Notes: a model not told the origin generated them from the sequence alone. A DNA stretch of 23,319 nt from Mycobacteroides abscessus ATCC 19977 (GCF_000069185.1 NC_010394.1:1-23319), one strand, 5' to 3'; numbered from the stretch's first letter, positions 16,201 to 22,147 are shown. Numbers and translations: made by a program.

Positions 16201-16606
16201 AGGCGTGCGCATCCGCGACCGCTTTAACGGTCACGTCGTTGCCCAAACCACGCATCAACGACACGCTTTTCGGGGCACAGAACGTCAAGTCATAGCCGTG
16301 CACACCGGCCCGCTTTTGGAACGCCCGACCACTGGCTCCGCACGGCGATTCCCCGTCGTCCAACCAACGCGTCACGGCGTCCAAATCGGCGTTCTCACCG
16401 GCGCGGCCGGCGCCCGTCAAACCCCTCGCCGCGGTCGTGTCCCGGCCGGCGGAAAACCACACCGGAAGCCGCGTCTCGGACTCGCTGTAGTACTCGCCCA
16501 AACCCCCACCGGCAGCCCGCGATTCGAGTGCCGCCGCGGCCGCCGAACGCGCGGTGTCGACGTAGTACGCCACCGACCACGCCCCGAGCTTGGCGATCGT
16601 CAACAC
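13274..16606 (-). CDS. traA: MobF-type conjugative relaxase-helicase (TraA/TrwC family)
   Basis: A 1110-residue protein that would nick plasmid DNA at oriT, stay bound to the 5' end and unwind the strand for transfer. The relaxase domain (1 to about 300) has tandem tyrosines in SVAYYVDTA (Tyr14, Tyr15), FCAPKSVSLM and the metal-binding histidine triad HLHTHV (His186, His188, His190). The helicase part has Walker A SAPAGAGKTHSL (Lys473), Walker B VVVDEAGM (Asp539), GDEHQLAPV, and VTVHAAQGVTADT followed by YVGLTRGRHTN, typical of RecD/TraI superfamily 1B. GTG 16606 is preferred: an upstream ATG at 16693 would force translation through a perfect hairpin (16649-16677), and LTIAKLG is the usual beginning of the family. 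Confidence 0.93.
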   Translation of the reverse strand: MLTIAKLGAWSVAYYVDTARSAAAAALESRAAGGGLGEYYSESETRLPVWFSAGRDTTAARGLTGAGRAGENADLDAVTRWLDDGESPCGASGRAFQKRAGVHGYDLTFCAPKSVSLMRGLGNDVTVKAVADAHAFAITEAMEYLAEHGGYTRVHNPRTGEKDLVRLPGIVAAGFQHETSRAGDPHLHTHVLVPNRQARADGRLVSLDGTSLYHEAKAAGIIYQATLRRELTRSIGVEWNDVDPHTGMADIAGADRGDLRSWSTRSTQLREWASGHLRVECDELSAAQLATAQKATRPRKPEGVAWASLRVAWADDTRTFRVDETVQQAARDARRAAGVDYAEVVRRAVSHGLRKAAFTRADLIEAIGARMPVDDADGPSPREVIERLADGVALRIGDERAAHQREGSIRYTAADLVAEERAIIEVMGRRHSAAVLPSVDTAGLSPDQARAVTAIATSERLVQPLSAPAGAGKTHSLRALRAAAHDAGKRVLVAAPTGRAVDVAVREQAGDHGATLDALLGRLERGQEVLDADTVVVVDEAGMVGTQHLRRLLERATAAGTKVVLVGDEHQLAPVAQRGGTFAQLVTDLPWAQRLSQVWRMHDHDERNASLAVRDGGPAALRRAVGWYRRHDRLHIGDQVTMADDAVAAWTADVAAGRDGLLIADRWEMADALNIRIHSERISDDAPTVAAARGHRVAAGDVVITRQNTTDIPTRTDRGADADPIRNGQRWEVLAVDPDAGRIAARRLDDRAVAVLSGDYLRQYTHLGYAVTVHAAQGVTADTCHTLLSAEAATRSIAYVGLTRGRHTNTVRLYDTRAGEADHEHADPIATGVHTARRGTPAQAATALRSVLGRDDRAATITAAAADEDRLPDQVADLRRHHRTVTARLRREHRIDRHAAHDRSAHASDRALVEVLAATHRYGTPLPSSQQRSDPVAVALSAPYVVTTLAADRYTPDLADTVRQAAAGTDRRYVQIAAAPSRPDQRRLDQFAERLTAHPPSPREVVVVEDAAAADPAHLAAVATALVPARGRLLLIDSGEPGPGRRLLDGLALPWSENARPTPDVADPALAALADSHRAAADRSWRILNPPHRDRGRERTRDQGYGLELD

Positions 16607-16922
16607 CGAACCCTCACGCCTCCCGCCAACGCGACCACCACCGACCTCGCGGGAGCGCGCCCACGGCGCGCTCCCGCCCAGCCTCGCACACATTGTGCAA
16701 ATGTGCCATATCGTTACGGTGGTAGAGCAGTACTGAGGGTCAGGGGTGGGTTGTGAGAGCGCAGCGGAGATGCGATGAGCGGGCGAAGATGGAACAGCGA
16801 GAGGGTGGGGAGAGAAGCGGGAGGCAGTGCGGAAGACGTGAGTGAGAAGCGACGAAGAGGGCGCTGGTGCGGGTGCTGAGAGTCGCGTCTGGCCGCAACG
16901 TCAGCGCGCCGGTTCGCAACCA
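16607..16922. other. Gene-free traA-rep interval, candidate oriT
   Basis: No gene is supported here. It holds a perfect 12-bp inverted repeat (GCGGGAGCGCGC 16649-16660, loop CCACG, GCGCGCTCCCGC 16666-16677), a second dyad CACATT-GTGCA-AATGTG (16689-16705), and then about 150 bases (roughly 16730-16880) strongly enriched in G and A on the plus strand. MobF relaxases usually act at a hairpin close to their own gene, so 16649-16705 is the best oriT candidate in the window. The exact nick site cannot be read. Structure seen, function inferred. Confidence 0.45.
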
Positions 16923-18074
16923 CTAGGTGCGTCGTCGAACCGGAACGTTCAACGGTGCGCGCTCCATCGCGTCTCCGCGGACGGCGCGGTGGTCTTCTGC
17001 GAGTCGGTTCATCGCGCCGCCGTGCCGTGTCTGGACCGCCAGCCGGATGTCGCGCCGCGACGACGCGGCGGGCGTGCTGCTGGTCTGGTCCTCACGGCTG
17101 AGTTGGGCGCGCTCGGTGAGCACTCGGCGGATCTCTTCTCGGGCGGCGGTGATCCGGGCTCGCGCTGCGTCGGTGAGCACCACTGGGCGCGGCGTCTGGT
17201 CGATGCTGCCGGCCTTTGTCGGGGCCGTGTCGGGGGATGTCCAGGACAGCCGTCGCAACCGGCTGGCGAGGAACGCGCCGGGGTTGGCGATGTGGTCGGG
17301 CCAGGTCGTTCCTCGGGCGCGCATGTCGGCGTTGAGGGCGTCGTTGACCGCACGCGCGGACCACACCGCGGGGTCGATGCCGACGCTGGTGAGTGCATCG
17401 CAGATGGCACCGATGTGGGCGCGGTCGAGACCGTGGGTGAGCGCGACCAGTCCAGCGGCCAGTTTCTGGGTGGCCAGCGGTCGCGCGGTAGCGCGCCGCG
17501 GCCGTGCTTGTCGCGTTTTGTCGCAGCTTCGGATGGCGGGCGCGCTCGCGCGCCCGCTTGGTGAGTAATTCCCTACGGGAGAAGAACAACCAACACCGCC
17601 TGACGGCGGTAGGTGGAAATCATGCACAAGCGGTGGCGTCACTGGACGTACTTCGCGACGCGGCACCAGGTGGTACACCGAGGGTCTGCGGCCGACGCTG
17701 GGAGTGCTTGTCGAACCGTGGCCCCGCTGCGCCTCCACGGCCCATCTGGAGACCCTCAGCACGCGCCACGCGGCGGTCACGGTGCGCACGTCACACCCCA
17801 CCCTGTCGGCGATTGTCGCGCGGGTGACCGCGACGTGGCGGCCGGTGCCGTGATCGGCGTGCTCGGCCATCACAGCGGCGATCGACAACAACGTGGCCGT
17901 GGTGATCGACACCCGCGCCTCAGCGCACAGCGCGCCGAACGCCGGGGAGTGCACCCACCGCGACAACCCGTCGAGCCAGCCCGCGCGACTGGTCCACATC
18001 GGCGCAGACGGTGCGCAAGAGCCCGCGCGCGTCACCCACTCACGGCGACGCTCATGCGCCAGTGCCCGCACCAC
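16923..18074 (-). CDS. Putative plasmid replication initiator (Rep) with helix-turn-helix domain
   Basis: A 383-residue basic protein. Residues 82-115 contain a helix-turn-helix (VAVTRATIADRVGCDVRTVTAAWRVL) followed by RWAVEAQRGHGS and GRRPSVYHLV. The C-terminal half has GLDRAHIGAICDALTSVGID and TTWPDHIANPGAFLASRLRR. This combination recalls proteins annotated as Rep in mycobacterial and other actinobacterial plasmids; I am confident of the family resemblance, less of the replication role. The frame is open up to a TTG at 18239, but that start would overlap the structured region behind it. GTG 18074 (before VRALAHERRREWVTRAG) is a reasonable start without a ribosome site; ATG 17999 is another option. 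Confidence 0.55.
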   Translation of the reverse strand: MVRALAHERRREWVTRAGSCAPSAPMWTSRAGWLDGLSRWVHSPAFGALCAEARVSITTATLLSIAAVMAEHADHGTGRHVAVTRATIADRVGCDVRTVTAAWRVLRVSRWAVEAQRGHGSTSTPSVGRRPSVYHLVPRREVRPVTPPLVHDFHLPPSGGVGCSSPVGNYSPSGRASAPAIRSCDKTRQARPRRATARPLATQKLAAGLVALTHGLDRAHIGAICDALTSVGIDPAVWSARAVNDALNADMRARGTTWPDHIANPGAFLASRLRRLSWTSPDTAPTKAGSIDQTPRPVVLTDAARARITAAREEIRRVLTERAQLSREDQTSSTPAASSRRDIRLAVQTRHGGAMNRLAEDHRAVRGDAMERAPLNVPVRRRT

Positions 18075-18228
18075 ATGAGGGCTGGGAGCAGCAGGGGCTA
18101 CAGCAGCGCCGAGCGGCGTCGGCCAAGCACTGTCCGCCCGACGTACGCGGGCGTTCAAAAGGTCACGGTTTGCGCACCGATCGCGCGCCGAATCTGGTGC
18201 AGCTTCGAGGCGTGCGCTACCGTGAGAC

Positions 18229-18335
18229 TTGCCTATCAAGCAAAGTCCCTTCGGGGATATCGGGTGCGGACCCGGAACCGAGCGCCAACTCGGTTCGAAC
18301 CCCCGACAGGGGCCCCGCTAACGCGGGGCCTTCGT
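18229..18335 (+). ncRNA. Candidate structured small RNA antisense to the rep leader
   Basis: Five hairpins follow one another in about 100 bases: TTGC/GCAA (18229-18243), TCCC-TTCG-GGGA with a stable UUCG loop (18246-18257), CGGGT-GCGG-ACCCG (18261-18274), GAACCGAG-CGCCAA-CTCGGTTC (18275-18296) and a terminator-like GGCCCCGC-TAAC-GCGGGGCC (18311-18330). TACCGT at 18218-18223 could be a -10 box giving a start near 18230. It lies upstream of, and antisense to, the leader of the rep-like gene, as counter-transcribed RNAs that limit plasmid copy number do. Structures are seen; transcription and role are inferred. Confidence 0.4.
18311..18330 (+). terminator. GC-rich hairpin, probable terminator
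   Basis: GGCCCCGC (18311-18318) and GCGGGGCC (18323-18330) form a perfect 8-bp stem with a TAAC loop, followed on the plus strand by TTCGTC. It could end the candidate small RNA. On the minus strand it could also end the transcript of the RHH gene at 18434-18631. Confidence 0.5.
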
Positions 18336-18433
18336 CATGTCAGCGGGGTAATCCGCACACCAGCTATTCAGATGTCACGTATGCCAAGACCCCCTAGCTC
18401 GTCCAGCAAGGTCTGAGGCCTTTGGCGGGTGAA

Positions 18434-18631
18434 TCACATCGCCAGCGGCAGAACCTCCTTGTCGAGTTCGCGAACAGCCTCGGGCCGCCCGACCGCGATA
18501 GCGAGCAGGTCGGCCGAAAGCTGGCTGACGCTTGTGCCGCGTTCGGCGGCCATTTCACGAAGCCGGGCGTAGACGGATGCGTCAGCGCGAACCTTGATCT
18601 GCTCACGCGGACCTTTGTGCGGTTGGGCCAT
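18434..18631 (-). CDS. Ribbon-helix-helix protein, antitoxin-like
   Basis: A 65-residue protein with a ribbon-helix-helix pattern: a basic strand (REQIKVRADASVYARLREMA) followed by a helix-turn-helix-like segment RGTSVSQLSADLLAIAVGRP and a C-terminal tail VRELDKEVLPLAM. Mycobacterial proteins with this tail are, as I recall, often annotated as toxin-antitoxin components. ATG 18631 is supported by AAGGA nine bases upstream; an earlier in-frame start at 18685 would cross the divergent promoter region. It is probably an autorepressor acting at the palindrome 18661-18671. No toxin is adjacent in the same direction; the divergent gene at 18721 is the only possible partner. Confidence 0.7.
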   Translation of the reverse strand: MAQPHKGPREQIKVRADASVYARLREMAAERGTSVSQLSADLLAIAVGRPEAVRELDKEVLPLAM

Positions 18632-18660
18632 GGCCCTGATCCTTACGCAAAAAGGTCCAT

Positions 18661-18713
18661 GTACCTGGTACCGACACGCGCACATCCCGTCCCTCCTTTC
18701 ACACGGCTACCGT
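18661..18713. promoter_or_regulatory. Divergent promoter region: palindromic operator and leaderless -10 box
   Basis: GTACC-T-GGTAC (18661-18671) is a perfect palindrome 30 bases before the RHH gene start, a good operator candidate for that protein. TACCGT (18708-18713) fits the TANNNT -10 consensus and ends eight bases before GTG 18721, suggesting a leaderless transcript for the rightward gene. The RHH protein could therefore control both directions. Sites seen; roles inferred. Confidence 0.45.
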
Positions 18714-18720
18714 TCGAGTG

Positions 18721-19104
18721 GTGATCGACTCACTGGAACTGGAGGCGGCCATCGCGACGGTGTACGCGGCCCAGCTGCCGATCCCGGTCTGGTGGCCGGC
18801 CGAAGCGCGGGCGGCGTTCATCGAGGAGTACGCCAGCGAGGCGGCGTGCCTGGTGCTCTCAGAGTTGGACGCGATCAACGACCGGATGAGCGACTGGACG
18901 GCCCGATCACAAGTCAGCGGCGCGGACGAGTCCACGATGATCGCCTCGGCGCAACAGGTTCTGCTCGATGAGGCCTGCAGCGAAGTGCAGTACGACCTGA
19001 CCGAGATGATCGCCAGCAGGAGCGCACAGTTGATGGCTGAAGCTGTCTTCGACCACAGCCCGCCTCGCGCGCAGCACCACGTGGTGTGGCCGGTCCAGCG
19101 CTGA
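18721..19104 (+). CDS. Hypothetical helical protein (127 aa)
   Basis: Not recognised. An acidic, almost entirely helical protein beginning MIDSLELEAAIATVYAAQLP, with a WW pair (PVWWPAEARAAFIEEYASEA) and a middle NDRMSDWTARSQVSGADEST. No signal peptide or membrane segment. GTG 18721 is preferred to the adjacent GTG 18718 because it lies at the expected distance from the TACCGT box and there is no ribosome site, fitting leaderless translation. It is divergent from the RHH gene and converges with the I29-like gene (22 bp gap). Confidence 0.6.
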   Translation: MIDSLELEAAIATVYAAQLPIPVWWPAEARAAFIEEYASEAACLVLSELDAINDRMSDWTARSQVSGADESTMIASAQQVLLDEACSEVQYDLTEMIASRSAQLMAEAVFDHSPPRAQHHVVWPVQR

Positions 19105-19126
19105 ACGAGCCAGCCCCAGACCGGGC

Positions 19127-19447
19127 CTACGGCTCGAAGTGGGAGCGGAAGCCTTCGAGCCAGTCCGCCCGCGCGTGGCCGGTGAGATGGCCTGGAACCC
19201 ATGTCTCGGCGGCGTCGGGGCTGTCTGCGTCGCCGCTGGCCACCCGTTCGTGGGCTTCGAGGTAGCCGGCGACGTGCATGTCATCGGACTGGGAGAAGAC
19301 GGCTTGGATGGTGTCCAGGTTCGTCGTGAAGTCCCGGTAGGCGGCGCGGCGCTCGGCGTCATCGGTGTAGTCACCGCCGTACCGCTGCAGCCATGCCTGC
19401 CAGTGCTCGGTGGAGCCTGGCTTCGGCGGCGGCGAGGGTGTGCTCAT
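19127..19447 (-). CDS. Small protein with I29-like (cathepsin propeptide inhibitor) motif
   Basis: A 106-residue acidic protein with a Pro-rich start. Residues 16-47 match, without gaps, the spacing of the I29 propeptide-inhibitor consensus as I remember it: Trp16 and Trp19 for the paired aromatics, Tyr23-Gly24 and Tyr27, Glu32, Phe40, Asn43-Leu44 and Ile47 of the ERFNIN-type helix (the Arg and final Asn are absent). I29 domains block papain-type cysteine proteases by occupying their cleft. No protease lies nearby and there is no signal peptide. ATG 19447 is used because the longer frame is Arg-rich shadow. It follows the 92-residue gene closely, 11 bases after its stop. Family call is tentative. 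Confidence 0.55.
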   Translation of the reverse strand: MSTPSPPPKPGSTEHWQAWLQRYGGDYTDDAERRAAYRDFTTNLDTIQAVFSQSDDMHVAGYLEAHERVASGDADSPDAAETWVPGHLTGHARADWLEGFRSHFEP

Positions 19448-19458
19448 CAGGGCCGACT

Positions 19459-19737
19459 TTAGGCCGCCGCGCCGACGACCAGCGCGGTACAGCGTGGGCC
19501 GCCGAGCATGTCCAGGATCGGGGCGCCGGTCGATGCGGGCTCGTAGATCACCGACCGCAACACCCGTTGGAAGGCGAGATCCACTGCCGGGGCGTCTTCC
19601 AGGAGCAGATCGAGGAGCTTTTCTGCGGCGGGGGTGTTGAACGGATTGGCTGTCAGCTGCGCGCACAGCGCACGGACCTGGGACGCGAAGTCCCGGACCG
19701 CACTCACGTCGTCTTGGACCGTGCCGAGGGTATCCAT
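19459..19737 (-). CDS. Hypothetical protein (92 aa) under the iteron promoter
   Basis: Not recognised. It starts MDTLGTVQDDVSAVRDFASQ, has a long helical middle (AAEKLLDLLLEDAPAVDLAF) and ends hydrophobic (CTALVVGAAA). ATG 19737 is chosen because TACAGT (19749-19744 on the minus strand) ends seven bases before it, a leaderless -10 arrangement, and no ribosome site is seen. The promoter borders the CATG iteron cluster (19761-19822), so the divergent RHH protein probably controls it. The I29-like gene follows 11 bases after its stop and likely shares the transcript. Confidence 0.6.
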   Translation of the reverse strand: MDTLGTVQDDVSAVRDFASQVRALCAQLTANPFNTPAAEKLLDLLLEDAPAVDLAFQRVLRSVIYEPASTGAPILDMLGGPRCTALVVGAAA

Positions 19738-19760
19738 GCCACCACTGTAAGAGCGTGCGT

Positions 19761-19822
19761 GCATACATGCAAGCAACTTGCATGTAAACTACTTTTAGAC
19801 GTGCATGTAGGATGCATGCATG
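19761..19822. repeat. CATG iteron cluster A between divergent genes, probable RHH-protein binding sites
   Basis: Copies of TGCATGT or its complement ACATGCA occur at 19765-19771, 19779-19785 and 19802-19808, with a TGCATGCATG run at 19813-19822 that includes the start codon of the RHH gene. TAGGAT (19808-19813), embedded in the array, is a -10 box seven bases before ATG 19820. The array is clearly richer in A and T than its surroundings. The same heptamers recur in front of parA (22148-22206). Likely operator or centromere sites. Confidence 0.65.
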
Positions 19823-20047
19823 CCCGATTCGGCTGGGGATGCGCTCGACGGCGGTGCGCCCGACGCTGGCGGTAGCGCGCTGCCCTTGCGTAAGCGACAG
19901 CAGAAGGTGCCGTTGAACACCTATGTGCGGCCAGGCACCCAGCAGCGCGTGGAGGTGTTGAAGGACCGCGGGTACGCGGTCACCGACATCGTGGATGCGG
20001 CGCTCAACGAGTTCTTGGACCGTGCCGGGGTGCCCCCGTCCGAGTAG
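19820..20047 (+). CDS. ParB-like ribbon-helix-helix protein, paralogue of the downstream ParB
   Basis: A 75-residue protein with a flexible acidic N-terminus and a C-terminal RHH domain: VPLNTYVRPGTQQRVEVLKD, then RGYAVTDIVDAALNEFLDRAG. It aligns without gaps with the C-terminal domain of the protein at 20933-21325 (GTLARLEWIKARGYVITDTV, then DEAINRYLDNAG), sharing the RGY-x-[VI]-TD-x-VD core. The strand residues should read DNA bases, and both genes are associated with CATG iterons, so they may bind the same sites. The start codon lies inside the array with an embedded -10 box, implying leaderless autoregulated expression. It has no ParA of its own next to it. Confidence 0.75.
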   Translation: MPDSAGDALDGGAPDAGGSALPLRKRQQKVPLNTYVRPGTQQRVEVLKDRGYAVTDIVDAALNEFLDRAGVPPSE

Positions 20048-20109
20048 CTCGCCCCCGGAGCCTGGCCAGCACGTTCCCCGCCCGGCTTCCTCGTACTGGC
20101 CCGTTTGCG

Positions 20110-20190
20110 CGGTGGGTGGCGGCTGTCCAGGCTCGACCGCAGGTCGACCGCGCAGCGGCGGTTACCGGCCTTGACGACCACCACCCACCG
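20110..20190. repeat. Long-range 10-bp inverted repeat in a gene-free gap
   Basis: CGGTGGGTGG (20110-20119) and CCACCCACCG (20181-20190) are exact complements separated by 61 bases that include two TCGACCGC copies. No gene is supported between 20048 and 20249, where two genes converge. It could be a bidirectional terminator or part of a structured RNA; no further support. Confidence 0.35.
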
Positions 20191-20249
20191 TTTCGCCACA
20201 ATCGAGGCCGAGGAAGCCCGCTCCCCTCCCCGTATGCGGCGGTGGGCGC

Positions 20250-20456
20250 TCACGGTCGTCGCGCGGACGTGATGATCGTGGCTACCGCTTCGATGCCCAC
20301 GCCGACGATGGCGCCGATCGCTCGGCCGACTTCGCCGATGGTGACCTTGCAGTCGGGAATGCGGGCCAGGTAGCCGGCGAGCACGCAGATCGCCAGACCC
20401 AGCACCGTGATGGCCACGACGATGATCGCCACTGCGATCAGGATGGATTCGCTCAT
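20250..20456 (-). CDS. Small membrane protein (68 aa)
   Basis: The N-terminal 32 residues are one strongly hydrophobic segment (ILIAVAIIVVAITVLGLAICVLAGYLA), followed by a short polar link with one cysteine (RIPDCKVTIGEVGRAIG) and a second moderately hydrophobic stretch (AIVGVGIEAVATIITS). It is probably a one- or two-pass inner-membrane protein. The ATG is preceded by AGGAG at good spacing. I do not recognise the family; small hydrophobic proteins like this are common in plasmid backbones, and a hydrophobic toxin or a transfer-related role are both possible. It converges with the RHH gene. Confidence 0.65.
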   Translation of the reverse strand: MSESILIAVAIIVVAITVLGLAICVLAGYLARIPDCKVTIGEVGRAIGAIVGVGIEAVATIITSARRP

Positions 20457-20932
20457 TGGGCGTCTCCTGGTTCGGTGGTCAGGAGATGGCTCCTGGAGCT
20501 GGCTGTCGTCCCGCTCTCTTCTTGTGCGCTGGCACAGCGTGCTTTACAGGGCACTGGCCGCACCTTTCTCGTCGTGGTTCCGGTACACGGGAAGTACCGG
20601 CCCTAGAGCTGGTTTCCGTCGTGTGGCGTGGCGGCAGTTCTAGGTCTCGCCTGAGCAGGTATAGACCTGCGGGGTGCAGCGGCCGATTGCCGAATGCACG
20701 GCACCGCGAGAAACGGGTTGTCAGGGGTTGGTGTCACGGCCTCTAATGACCCCTTGGGGGCCGGAATCCCGACAACTCGTGTGGTTACGGTCAGATCACA
20801 ACAAGAAAAACGCAGGCTGAAGCACGTTCCCGCGCGGGGGCGGGCCTCAGCGGATGAGCTGGAGCGTCGTCGAACGAGAGAATCAAGACAACTTTGCGTC
20901 AGCCCTTAGAGGGGGGCGGCGCGCGCCCGCCC
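20457..20932. other. 476-bp gene-free stretch rich in hairpins, candidate origin or RNA region
   Basis: No ORF here has protein-like composition. Inverted repeats include CAGGAG-ATGG-CTCCTG (20480-20495), CCGGTAC-ACGGGAA-GTACCGG (20580-20600, perfect 7 bp) and GCAGGT-ATAG-ACCTGC (20655-20670). Base composition is somewhat less GC-rich toward 20770-20905. It lies behind parB and in front of the small membrane protein gene, whose promoter must be here. An origin of replication or a noncoding RNA is possible; no iterons of a Rep protein are evident. Confidence 0.35.
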
Positions 20933-20934
20933 TC
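20909..20934 (-). terminator. GC-rich imperfect hairpin at the parB end
   Basis: The sequence from GAGGGGGGCGGC through CGCGCGCCCGCCCTC can fold into a very GC-rich imperfect hairpin beginning at the parB stop codon. In the minus-strand direction it follows the last parB codon directly, so it is the probable end of the parAB transcript. No T-run is present. Confidence 0.5.
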
Positions 20935-21325
20935 AAGGCATGCGGTCGTTGCGGTCCGGCTTTGGAATGCCGGCGTTGTCGAGGTAGCGGTTGATGGCCT
21001 CGTCGACGGTGTCGGTGATGACGTATCCGCGGGCCTTGATCCATTCGAGCCGCGCGAGGGTTCCCGCGTGCAGCTGTGTGGCGAACGGACTCTTCACCTT
21101 GCGGAGACGGGCTTTCAACCGAACCGGCTCGGCCTGCCGGGCCTCCTGCTCACCATCGGGTGGCGTCGCCACGGGCGCGGGCGGGATATCGGTGTTCTGC
21201 GGCTCCGGCGCGGCCGGCGCGGTTTCGTCGGCGGTGACCCGTGCGGCTTGGGCGCGTCGCTCTGCGCGCGACAACGGCCGGGTGGAGCCGACCTGCAATC
21301 CGGCGGGTTTGGATGCGGCGTTCAT
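20933..21325 (-). CDS. parB: ParB-type centromere-binding protein (ribbon-helix-helix)
   Basis: A 130-residue protein whose first 75 residues are a charged, Pro/Ala-rich flexible arm (LSRAERRAQAARVTADE and following) and whose C-terminal 45 residues are an RHH domain with RGYVITDTVDEAINRYLDNAG. Small RHH ParB proteins bind centromere iterons and stimulate the ParA ATPase with their flexible N-terminus (type Ib partition), and usually repress the par promoter. The ATG overlaps the parA stop by four bases (ATGA), so the pair is translated together. It is not the large HTH-type ParB of the chromosome. The role follows from gene order and fold; the protein sequence itself is variable in this class. 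Confidence 0.78.
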   Translation of the reverse strand: MNAASKPAGLQVGSTRPLSRAERRAQAARVTADETAPAAPEPQNTDIPPAPVATPPDGEQEARQAEPVRLKARLRKVKSPFATQLHAGTLARLEWIKARGYVITDTVDEAINRYLDNAGIPKPDRNDRMP

Positions 21326-22128
21326 GCTGCGTGCCGCCTTGCCGCGATACGCTCTGCGACCTCGCGGTAGGCCACCGCCGCCGTGCTGGTCGGGGCGTGC
21401 ACATTGACCGGCACGCGTTTGCCCTTGGCCTCCACCACCCGCACCGTGTGCGGGATCTCGCCCAGATAGGCCCCGCCGTCAGACCACTCCCCCCAGTCGG
21501 CACGCAGTTGACGACGTACGTCCTTGCTCGCCTTCGGGTTGCCGTCGAAGTCGGCCAGCAGCACGTACCGGATCTCCACGTCTGGGTTGAGCGTCTCTTG
21601 AACGTCGAGGATCGAGTTGCCCAGCTCCACCAGGCCGTCAACCTCGTCGGGGCCGGCCTTGAGGACGGCCAACACGTAGTCGGCCGCCGCGAGCGCCGCG
21701 GTGGTCAGCTCCCCCAATGCCGGCGGGCAATCCAGGAGCACGAAGTCGTAGCCCTCGATGTCGTCGAGCTGGCGCGCTAGCCGCAACTGGCCGCCCGATC
21801 CGAGCCCGGTTCGCTCGAGCTCCTTGAGCGCGAGATGACCGGGCGCGACGTCGATACCGAACTGCGTCGGAACGATGACCTTGGCCAGCGGGACGCGCAT
21901 CGCCCGGTCCGGGTGCAGAACCTCGTACATGGACGCGTCCTCGGCGTCGAGTTCGATGCCCAACCCCTTGGTGCTGTGCGCCTGCTGATCCATGTCGATC
22001 ACGAGGATGCGCAGACCCATCGCGGCCAGGTTCGCGCCGAGGTTGATCGTGGTGGTGGTCTTGCCGACGCCACCCTTCTGCAGCGCCACGGCCAGGATTT
22101 CGCACTGCTTATCTGCCGAAACGGTCAT
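21322..22128 (-). CDS. parA: ParA partition ATPase
   Basis: A 268-residue Walker-type ATPase that forms nucleoid-bound gradients to segregate the plasmid. The deviant Walker A KGGVGKTT is at residues 18-25, followed by INLGANLAAMGLRILVIDMD (Walker A' Asp) and QQAHSTKGLGI. Walker B is YDFVLLDCPPALG. There is no N-terminal helix-turn-helix, placing it in the short type Ib group that relies on a small RHH ParB for regulation. ATG 22128 is preferred to an in-frame ATG 22152 inside the iterons because TAGACT (22141-22136, minus strand) is a -10 box eight bases away, giving a leaderless message. Iterons upstream are the likely centromere. Confidence 0.93.
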   Translation of the reverse strand: MTVSADKQCEILAVALQKGGVGKTTTTINLGANLAAMGLRILVIDMDQQAHSTKGLGIELDAEDASMYEVLHPDRAMRVPLAKVIVPTQFGIDVAPGHLALKELERTGLGSGGQLRLARQLDDIEGYDFVLLDCPPALGELTTAALAAADYVLAVLKAGPDEVDGLVELGNSILDVQETLNPDVEIRYVLLADFDGNPKASKDVRRQLRADWGEWSDGGAYLGEIPHTVRVVEAKGKRVPVNVHAPTSTAAVAYREVAERIAARRHAA

Positions 22129-22147
22129 GACAGGAAGTCTATCAATC

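Noticed and set aside
15314..16756. 480-codon open frame on the plus strand
   Set aside because: Antisense to the well-supported TraA relaxase; no domain and biased composition.
18075..18239. TTG start at 18239 for the rep-like gene
   Set aside because: The added N-terminus is low-complexity, has no ribosome site and lies directly beside the structured antisense RNA candidate.
18275..18310. tRNA-like 3' half (GGTTCGAACC T-loop motif followed by a terminator)
   Set aside because: The T-stem does not pair properly around TTCGAAC and no acceptor, D or anticodon arms can be built from the preceding bases. The motif is part of a longer inverted repeat instead.
20456..20909. Plus-strand ORFs of 70-96 codons in the gene-free stretch
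   Set aside because: No ribosome sites, atypical composition and overlap with hairpins; no protein-like features.
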